This document shows, piece by piece, positions 58,691 through 64,000 of a stretch of DNA of 64,000 nt. The notes beneath the pieces are model-generated. The model ran no database searches, had not been told where the DNA came from, and saw only the letters and a program-made list of their open reading frames with translations. The position numbers and the translations under genes were made by a program. Source of the DNA: Prevotella sp. UBA2754 (GTDB lineage Bacteria; Bacteroidota; Bacteroidia; Bacteroidales; Bacteroidaceae); contig DEJG01000022.1 in assembly GCA_002353295.1 (NCBI GenBank), positions 52,535 to 116,534 on the forward strand, given 5' to 3'. How positions within the stretch are numbered: the stretch's first letter is position 1; each line of letters opens with the position of its first letter.

Positions 58691-59812
58691 TTAGTTTTTG
58701 TTTATATTTTCAATATCTTCTTCGTAGTCCTTAAATTGCAGAAATCCCTCCACCCATTCAATCTTATGTGTCTCGCCTTCCATCGTAGGATTACTCACGG
58801 AAAGTCCTAACAGCCGGATGGGGCGATGCGCTCCATAATCCACTTCACCAAGCAGTCGCTTAGCGAGAGGGAGTATGTCGTCTTTTGTGACCAAAATCCG
58901 TTGTTGGGTGATAGAACGTGTAATCTGTGTAAAATCATTGTATTTCACTTTCAGTGTCAGTGTACGTCCCTCAAAGTCTCCCTTGGCGATGCGTCGTTCC
59001 AGCTCTTCAATAGTGTGATACAGTTCTGTCAGTACGGAAGCAGGTGTATAAATATCCTCCAGGAATGTACGCTCGCATCCTACCGATTTCCTTATCCATT
59101 CCGTCTCCACAGGTCGGTGGTCAATTCCTCTTGCAAAGTTATAATACATGAGACCAGCCTTGCCAAATACTTCTTGCAAATGCGTCAATGACAATTTACG
59201 CAGGTCAGCCCCTGTGAATACACCGATATAGTGCATACGTTCAGCTGTACGGGGACCTACTCCCCAGAGTTTTTCTATGCGCAGTTGGGCGATGAAATCG
59301 AGTGCCTTGTCTGGATGTATCGTAGTTAACCCATCAGGTTTTCGCCAGTCCGAAGCAATTTTTGCCAACAGCTTGTTATATGATACGCCAGCTGATGCCG
59401 TCAGGTGAATTTCCTCCCGGATGCGCTGACGAATCTCTTTGGCAATGTCTACAGCCAACTGAATTCCTTTCTTGTTCACAGTTACATCAAGAAAAGCCTC
59501 GTCCAGTGAAATGGGTTCTATCAGGTCTGTGTAATCATGAAAAATGTGGTGTACCTGTGCCGACACCTCTTTATATCTTTTATAGTTTCCACTCACAACG
59601 GTCAGTTGCGGACATAGGCGTTTTGCCCTTGCCATAGACATAGCCGAATGGATGCCATAGCGTCGTGCTTCATAGGAAGCCGTGGCCACCACACCTCGAG
59701 GCCCGTCATAGCCAACAGCCAGTGGGACACCCCTCAGTTCTGGATGGTCCAGTTGCTCTACTGAAGCAAAGAAAGCATCCATGTCTACATGTATTATTTT
59801 CCGTTCGGCCAT
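58691..59812 (-). CDS. dinB: DNA polymerase IV (Y-family)
   Basis: DinB is an error-prone translesion polymerase. The 373-residue protein has HVDMDAFFASVEQ (Asp10), the steric-gate region, YEARRYGIHSAMSM, and SLDEAFLD (102-109, catalytic Asp104 and Glu105), followed by helix-hairpin-helix IEKLWGVGPRTAERMHYIG and the little-finger domain. It lies 43 bases after the RidA-fold gene; no LexA-like operator was recognised. Confidence 0.95.
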   Translation of the reverse strand: MAERKIIHVDMDAFFASVEQLDHPELRGVPLAVGYDGPRGVVATASYEARRYGIHSAMSMARAKRLCPQLTVVSGNYKRYKEVSAQVHHIFHDYTDLIEPISLDEAFLDVTVNKKGIQLAVDIAKEIRQRIREEIHLTASAGVSYNKLLAKIASDWRKPDGLTTIHPDKALDFIAQLRIEKLWGVGPRTAERMHYIGVFTGADLRKLSLTHLQEVFGKAGLMYYNFARGIDHRPVETEWIRKSVGCERTFLEDIYTPASVLTELYHTIEELERRIAKGDFEGRTLTLKVKYNDFTQITRSITQQRILVTKDDILPLAKRLLGEVDYGAHRPIRLLGLSVSNPTMEGETHKIEWVEGFLQFKDYEEDIENINKN

Positions 59813-59855
59813 CTATCGTTGTGTAAAAATACATTTCGATGAAACAGCAAAGTAT

Positions 59856-61001
59856 TTAGAAAGGCTTAAGTGTAGGATTGTCGACTTTACGGATAGCCAT
59901 GCACTCCATCTCTACCAGCCAGCCGGAACGGCATACGGGGGCATGGACAATGACGTAAGGCTTGCCATGGAAGCGCTCTTCGTAGAGCTGATGAACTAAC
60001 TGATAATCGGCAGTGTCGCGCAGATAGACAATCATATAGCCTACGTCCTCGAAGGTACAGTCGGCTTCAGCCAATAGGGTCTCTACATTCTCCCACATGC
60101 GCAGGGTCTGCTGACGCACATCTTTGGGATACATGATTTCGCCCTTGTTGTTGATGCTGGCAGTTCCAGAGATAAACACATGGCGACGATCCTGATAGTC
60201 AACGCGGGTACCACGCTCGAAGCTGACACCATAGTCGCTGGTGCGGTTGAGGTGGGTAGGAGCATAGAGATAATGGATTTGTTCATGCTCGATGCCGGCA
60301 ATGGCATAGAAGTCCATTTGCGACAGTACATTCGGATCCTGCTGACGGCCTCCGATGCCCGTTGAGGCTATGAAATGAGTATTAACCGTGAGTCCTTGGG
60401 TAAAGAAGAATTGATTGCGGGCACGAACGACACCACCGTAATTCAAATCGACATCATTTACGAAAATCCAAGTGCGAATGCAGTTATCTTTCAAGGTGCA
60501 TTCCTCTTCCAGTAACTGCATATTGTACTCGTTGAAAAGCAAACGTGTCTGATATTCGGAATTGGCAGCCAAGTTATGAGCACTGCCACTCCAGAGATGG
60601 CGGAAGTCGCCATGGCGTACCTCGTAGAGTCCGCTTCTTCCCAGTGAAGTCTGTACATTGGTCTGAAAGTAACACCATAGTGCTACTTTCGTACCGTCGA
60701 GAGGTGCCTGTTGGATAATGCTTTTGGCACAATCAGTTACATCGTTCAGAATTATATCATCTGCCTGATTGGTAGCATCACTGAGAAAATAGCGCTTGAA
60801 CACACAACGTGCACCAAATAATTCACTTTCAAGCAGACAGTTATAGGCATTTTGGATAGCCTCTAATTGTGCGGAATAGGGTAACAGGGCATCACTGACG
60901 TGAAGTATTACGTGAAATTCCTTTACCTCTGTTCCGTTGTCAAATTGATATATGGTAGCATTAGCCTTCTCGAAGACAATTCTATGACTTGTATTTCCCA
61001 T
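59856..61001 (-). CDS. Double RidA/YjgF-fold protein (chorismatase-like)
   Basis: A 381-residue protein with no signal peptide and two RidA-like halves. The C-terminal half (about 225-375) includes FISGTASINNKGEIMYPKDVRQQTLRMWENVETLLAEADCTFEDVGYMIVYLRD, the typical RidA core, and ends VHAPVCRSGWLVEMECMAI. The overall length and two-half layout resemble chorismatases (FkbO/XanB2 type), but chorismate-binding residues were not verified. Single RidA proteins are imine deaminases, so both roles are possible. The ORF can be extended to a TTG at 61022, which lies inside a -7 box, so the ATG at 61001 is used. It precedes dinB in an apparent operon. Confidence 0.82.
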   Translation of the reverse strand: MGNTSHRIVFEKANATIYQFDNGTEVKEFHVILHVSDALLPYSAQLEAIQNAYNCLLESELFGARCVFKRYFLSDATNQADDIILNDVTDCAKSIIQQAPLDGTKVALWCYFQTNVQTSLGRSGLYEVRHGDFRHLWSGSAHNLAANSEYQTRLLFNEYNMQLLEEECTLKDNCIRTWIFVNDVDLNYGGVVRARNQFFFTQGLTVNTHFIASTGIGGRQQDPNVLSQMDFYAIAGIEHEQIHYLYAPTHLNRTSDYGVSFERGTRVDYQDRRHVFISGTASINNKGEIMYPKDVRQQTLRMWENVETLLAEADCTFEDVGYMIVYLRDTADYQLVHQLYEERFHGKPYVIVHAPVCRSGWLVEMECMAIRKVDNPTLKPF

Positions 61002-61019
61002 TGTTCTTTTATTTGGATG

Positions 61020-61027
61020 CAAAGATA
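61020..61027 (-). promoter_or_regulatory. -7 box of the RidA-fold gene
   Basis: The minus strand reads TATCTTTG, start near 61013 and leader of about 12 bases. It fixes the start at 61001. Confidence 0.58.
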
Positions 61028-61065
61028 ACGAAATTCAGTGACAGAACCAAAGAATCTATTCTTTT

Positions 61066-63240
61066 TTATGCATAACTATGCATGCCGCCCAGGAAATAAT
61101 TGACTCCGAAATAGGTCATGAGAATGGTTAGGAAGGCAAAGACCATAAAGAGGTGATAAGACTTGGCCTTTCGGAGGAATGGCAATGACTGCTCGTGTAC
61201 ACCAATAGCGTAAATCATGAAGGTGATGAGCGCCCACGTTTCTTTCGGGTCCCAACTCCAGTAGGTGCCCCATGAGATATTGGCCCAGATGGCACCGATG
61301 AAGATGCCCAGTCCTAAGCAGGTGAGGGCAGGGAAGAGGAAGAGCTGGGAGAGCAGTTTCAGTTCTTCTGTCTGTCGGGGCATGACGAATGCCGTGATGC
61401 CACAGATGCATGTCAGGGAGAGTAGTGCAAACGACATCATGATGACGCTGACATGGATGGTCAGCAGGGGGGAATTGAGCACGGGCATGAGATGGCTGAT
61501 CTGCGGGTCCATCTGCGAGATATGGCTCACCAGCAGGAAGAATCCTGAAAGCAGGAAACCGAAGGTGAGCATGATGGGGAACCAGCGACAGATAATCATG
61601 GAAATCAGCATGATGCTCCATGCGAGGAAGAGCATGGTCTCGTAGCCGTTCGCCATCGGAATATGTCCGGTGATAATCCAGCGGAGTGCCAGACAGTACG
61701 ACAAAGCCAGGAATGCAGCCAGCAGGATGCAACGCTGGAAGAGATAGGTGGATTTCATCTTGTTGAGGATGAGCAAGAGGAAGGAGAGTATGCCCATCGT
61801 AAGGCACACCATGAACAGGATGGTTGCAAAAGCCACCTTGTTATAGATGCGCTCAGCCTTCACCTGCGTTTGGGTGGGCAATGACGCGGCACCAAACGTC
61901 TTCTGGTATTGCTGCATCTTGTCGAGGAAAGCATTGGCACGTTGATAGTTGCCAGCCTGCACCTCGCCATTGAGCAGGGTGAACACCTCGCGGATATATT
62001 TCTGATGCTCGGCGTCCATGGTAGCGGGGAGATTGTCGGTAGGGGCATACCACACCGTCTGTCCATGCTCCTGATAGGGTAGGAGTTTTAGGGGAGTTCC
62101 CTTGTGCAATTCCATGATGAGCATGATTTTCTCATCGACCTTGGCAGCCTGCTTGTGGAAACTTTCCTGTTGCTGACCTTGATAGTATTCCTGAATGTAG
62201 GGACCGAGGATATATCCGTTCTTGCCAAAGAAATACTGTTGGGAGGCATAGTCGGGAATGCGGAGGCGCGTCTTGAGTTCGGCACCCTTCACCTTGATGA
62301 CGGGTTCGCGCGTCCAGTCATCATTGAAGAAGATAAAACCAGTGAGCACCTGTTCGGCGGTATAGTCGCCATAGGAACGCTTGCCGTAAATCTTCTTGGT
62401 GAAGTCGATGGCGAACGTCTGGACAGGACAGACACGGTCGTTATAGACCATAAACAGCTGGCCGAACTTATGGGCTGTCTCTTGCGGGAGAACACGGGGG
62501 GCGGCGTGGAGAGTGGAGAATGGAGAGTTGAGAGTTGAGAAAACAGTAATGACGAGCATCAATCCTCGCTTCAGAAGCGGCGAGCGCAACAGCCGGCGAT
62601 AGGTGCCTTTCGGGTCGAAGAGCATCCAGATGAGCGAGATGAACAGAAGCGCATAACCCAGATAGGTGACGGGAATGCCCCAGGGGTCGCTGTTCATTGC
62701 CAGAACGCTGCCCTGCATGTCTTCATCGAAACTGCTCTGGTAAAGACGGACGGAATGGAAGGAGGCGATGTTGTTCATCGAAACCATCTCCTTCTTCTGC
62801 TCATGACCATCGTCCATGGTGATGGTTGACACATAATCGGCGGCAGCACTGGTGCCTTCATGATACTGAACCTCGAAACGGTTGAGTGTTACCTTGAAGG
62901 GTAGCGGATGGATGCGCATGTCATCGGTCATATACTGGTCGGTTGACTGTCCTGTGCGGAGATATACGATACCTTTCTCTGCAGTGAGGTGGGTCAGGAG
63001 GGCTCCCAACAGGATGACGACAAACGACAGGTGAAGCATGACGGCAAACGCCTTGCGAACTTTTTGCCGGACAAAATAGCCAATGGCAGATGCCGTGAGA
63101 ATAGCCCATAGCAGTGAGAACCACCAGGCTCCATAGAAGAAATCAGACACGTAAGAAGTACCTTGGTATTTCTCAACAATCGTGGCGACAGCCATGACGG
63201 CTATCACCACGATATAGAATGCTATGACAATTTTCTTCAT
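61066..63240 (-). CDS. ccsBA: Cytochrome c biogenesis protein CcsBA (ResB-CcsA fusion)
   Basis: The 724-residue membrane protein joins a ResB/CcsB-like N-terminal part (about 1-230, four hydrophobic segments and a periplasmic region) to a CcsA-like C-terminal part (about 480-724) with the haem-handling WWD motif in WGTYWSWDPKETWAL. It moves haem outward and attaches it to CXXCH proteins (System II). The start is ATG at 63240, not the TTG at 63249. Residues about 234-245 (FSTLNSPFSTLHA) come from a heptamer repeat. It sits after a haem protein gene, matching its role. Confidence 0.93.
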   Translation of the reverse strand: MKKIVIAFYIVVIAVMAVATIVEKYQGTSYVSDFFYGAWWFSLLWAILTASAIGYFVRQKVRKAFAVMLHLSFVVILLGALLTHLTAEKGIVYLRTGQSTDQYMTDDMRIHPLPFKVTLNRFEVQYHEGTSAAADYVSTITMDDGHEQKKEMVSMNNIASFHSVRLYQSSFDEDMQGSVLAMNSDPWGIPVTYLGYALLFISLIWMLFDPKGTYRRLLRSPLLKRGLMLVITVFSTLNSPFSTLHAAPRVLPQETAHKFGQLFMVYNDRVCPVQTFAIDFTKKIYGKRSYGDYTAEQVLTGFIFFNDDWTREPVIKVKGAELKTRLRIPDYASQQYFFGKNGYILGPYIQEYYQGQQQESFHKQAAKVDEKIMLIMELHKGTPLKLLPYQEHGQTVWYAPTDNLPATMDAEHQKYIREVFTLLNGEVQAGNYQRANAFLDKMQQYQKTFGAASLPTQTQVKAERIYNKVAFATILFMVCLTMGILSFLLLILNKMKSTYLFQRCILLAAFLALSYCLALRWIITGHIPMANGYETMLFLAWSIMLISMIICRWFPIMLTFGFLLSGFFLLVSHISQMDPQISHLMPVLNSPLLTIHVSVIMMSFALLSLTCICGITAFVMPRQTEELKLLSQLFLFPALTCLGLGIFIGAIWANISWGTYWSWDPKETWALITFMIYAIGVHEQSLPFLRKAKSYHLFMVFAFLTILMTYFGVNYFLGGMHSYA
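62506..62540. repeat. Heptamer tandem repeat inside ccsBA (5 copies)
   Basis: GTGGAGA, GTGGAGA, ATGGAGA, GTTGAGA and GTTGAGA in succession (62506-62540), the same unit family as at 9673, 51713 and 57672. It encodes the short stretch between a hydrophobic helix and a periplasmic domain. Confidence 0.85.
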
Positions 63241-63246
63241 GCTGTG

Positions 63247-63254
63247 CAAAATTA
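63247..63254 (-). promoter_or_regulatory. Possible -7 box before ccsBA
   Basis: The minus strand reads TAATTTTG, but its start site would fall about at the ATG (63240). Either the transcript is nearly leaderless or the match is accidental and ccsBA is read with the upstream gene. Confidence 0.35.
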
Positions 63255-63288
63255 CACATTATTTGCCAAATAGGCAAGAAATCGTGTA

Positions 63289-64000
63289 TTAAATTGATTC
63301 AATGAATTTGACAACAGCGTAGCGATCGGCTTTGGGGAGATTATAGAACTTCACAGCGCTATTGTAGCCGTCCGACTGCTTGGAATAGGCATGCCACATG
63401 ATAGCCTCGATGACATTGCGTGCACGACAATCATGCAAACGATCGTCGGAACCAGTCAACTGGCGAGACAGACCGCGTCCCCATAGTGGGGTAGTGCGGC
63501 ACCAGCCCGTGCGGATGTCGTTTTCCATGAACAGACGATGCTGGACCATATCTGTATAGGGCCAGATGGTCTGGTAGGGATACTTAGGAAGCATCTCGCT
63601 GGCATCCTTGCCGATGCTCTGGGCATATGCCTTGATGCTGGCATCGACCCACATATTGTCGGCACCCGTCTTCCAAGAAGGACGGTGGCACTGGGCACAA
63701 CCCATCTCGGTGAACAGCGTCTTACCACGCTGTACGTCCTTGTCGTCCAGATTACGGGCAGCGGGAACAGCCAAACCACGGTGCCATACCATGAACTGGT
63801 AGTACTGCTTGTCGGACATTTCTTCCTCGCCTCCATAATACTCGTCGTTGAGGAGGTATTTCTCGAAGGTTTCCTTGTATTTTATCGACGGGGTGTTCAG
63901 CACTTCATAGACACGTGCCTTGATTCTCTCGTCAGTGCCGTCGGCATAGTAGGGGTGCAGGATGCTCAATGGCGAGGCACCATGCTCCTTGATATAGGCG
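63289..64000 (-). CDS. Di-haem oxidoreductase family c-type cytochrome, C-terminal part (partial)
   Basis: The reading frame continues past the window end (upstream residues ...AYIKEHGASPLSIL), so only the C-terminal 236 or so residues are seen. One haem-binding CAQCH occurs in FTEMGCAQCHRP. WHRGLAVPAARNLDDKDVQRGK before it and TTPLWGRGLSRQLTGSDDRLHDCRARNVIEAIMWH after it are typical of the di-haem 'thiol oxidoreductase'/DHOR family; a second CXXCH would be upstream. It is probably periplasmic; the electron partner is unknown. ccsBA follows 48 bases later, consistent with a shared need for haem attachment. Confidence 0.85.
   Translation of the reverse strand, partial: AYIKEHGASPLSILHPYYADGTDERIKARVYEVLNTPSIKYKETFEKYLLNDEYYGGEEEMSDKQYYQFMVWHRGLAVPAARNLDDKDVQRGKTLFTEMGCAQCHRPSWKTGADNMWVDASIKAYAQSIGKDASEMLPKYPYQTIWPYTDMVQHRLFMENDIRTGWCRTTPLWGRGLSRQLTGSDDRLHDCRARNVIEAIMWHAYSKQSDGYNSAVKFYNLPKADRYAVVKFIESI

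Noticed and set aside
61002..61022. TTG start of the RidA-fold ORF at 61022
   Set aside because: It overlaps the TATCTTTG -7 box; the ATG at 61001 is used.
63241..63249. TTG start of ccsBA at 63249
   Set aside because: The ATG at 63240 begins a normal membrane-protein N-terminus (MKKIVIAF), and TTG overlaps a possible -7 box.
1..64000. tRNA or rRNA genes and insertion sequences
   Set aside because: No tRNA T-loop or acceptor pattern, no rRNA sequence and no transposase or integrase frame was recognised.

Overview
The window looks like a chromosomal stretch from a member of the Bacteroidales, most likely a Prevotella-type gut or rumen bacterium. The evidence is: SusC/SusD pairs; Bacteroidetes promoters (TTTG, 19-20 bp, TAnnTTTG) in front of many genes; the trp gene order B-E-G-D-C-F-A; and secreted enzymes that end in the C-terminal tail GQ(R/K)-x(n)-G-I-x-I-x-NGKK seen in Prevotella. 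No ribosomal RNA, tRNA, CRISPR array, integrase or insertion sequence was recognised.

Layout. (1) 1-2.6 kb: the end of gapA, then luxS-miaA-lipid kinase homologue, meeting a convergent Crp/Fnr regulator. (2) 3.5-8.2 kb: a three-gene glycogen/alpha-glucan cluster (debranching enzyme, GT4 glycosyltransferase, GH57-like protein). The GH57-like protein appears to lack both catalytic residues. (3) 8.3-36.6 kb: a pectin utilisation region, almost all on the minus strand. It holds GH3, two SusC/SusD pairs, a surface lipoprotein with FN3 and beta-helix regions, a GH28 polygalacturonase, an acetyl-esterase-like hydrolase, a very large CE8 pectin methylesterase, a PL1 pectate lyase and a GH28-GH105 fusion. 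Together these could de-esterify homogalacturonan, cleave it, import the oligomers and remove unsaturated uronic acid. (4) 36.6-43.3 kb: a complete trp operon behind a leader peptide with three tandem Trp codons and a terminator. (5) 43.3-45 kb: a thioesterase, a candidate small RNA and a ROK glucokinase. (6) 45-53 kb: a tightly packed plus-strand run (LysE-type exporter, DUF4924 protein, rfbD, prfC, tsaC/sua5, ClC channel, fmt, a small ORF, rpe), then a convergent ECF sigma factor. (7) 53.7-64 kb: rfbA; an unknown gene, a ZapB-like coiled coil, zapA and rny; Gfo/Idh oxidoreductase, dinB and a double RidA-fold protein; then cytochrome c assembly (ccsBA) beside a partial di-haem oxidoreductase.

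The most interesting non-coding signals are: (a) a palindrome CGTAAACGTTTACG upstream of one susC and the CE8 gene, with a degenerate copy upstream of the second susC. Its centre lies 54, 55 and 66 bp from the -7 box, as expected of one activator working from the same helical face; (b) an imperfect inverted repeat at 31.2-31.8 kb carrying two truncated signal-peptide gene starts, with three 22-bp-period copies of a palindromic motif between the arms; (c) the trp attenuator; (d) a self-contained small-RNA unit at 43.8 kb; (e) dispersed 7-mer and 8-mer tandem repeats inside genes or at their ends.

Limits: all calls come from reading sequence and remembered family motifs; no alignment or structure prediction was run. 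Where an upstream TTG start falls inside a promoter -7 box, the downstream ATG was used.
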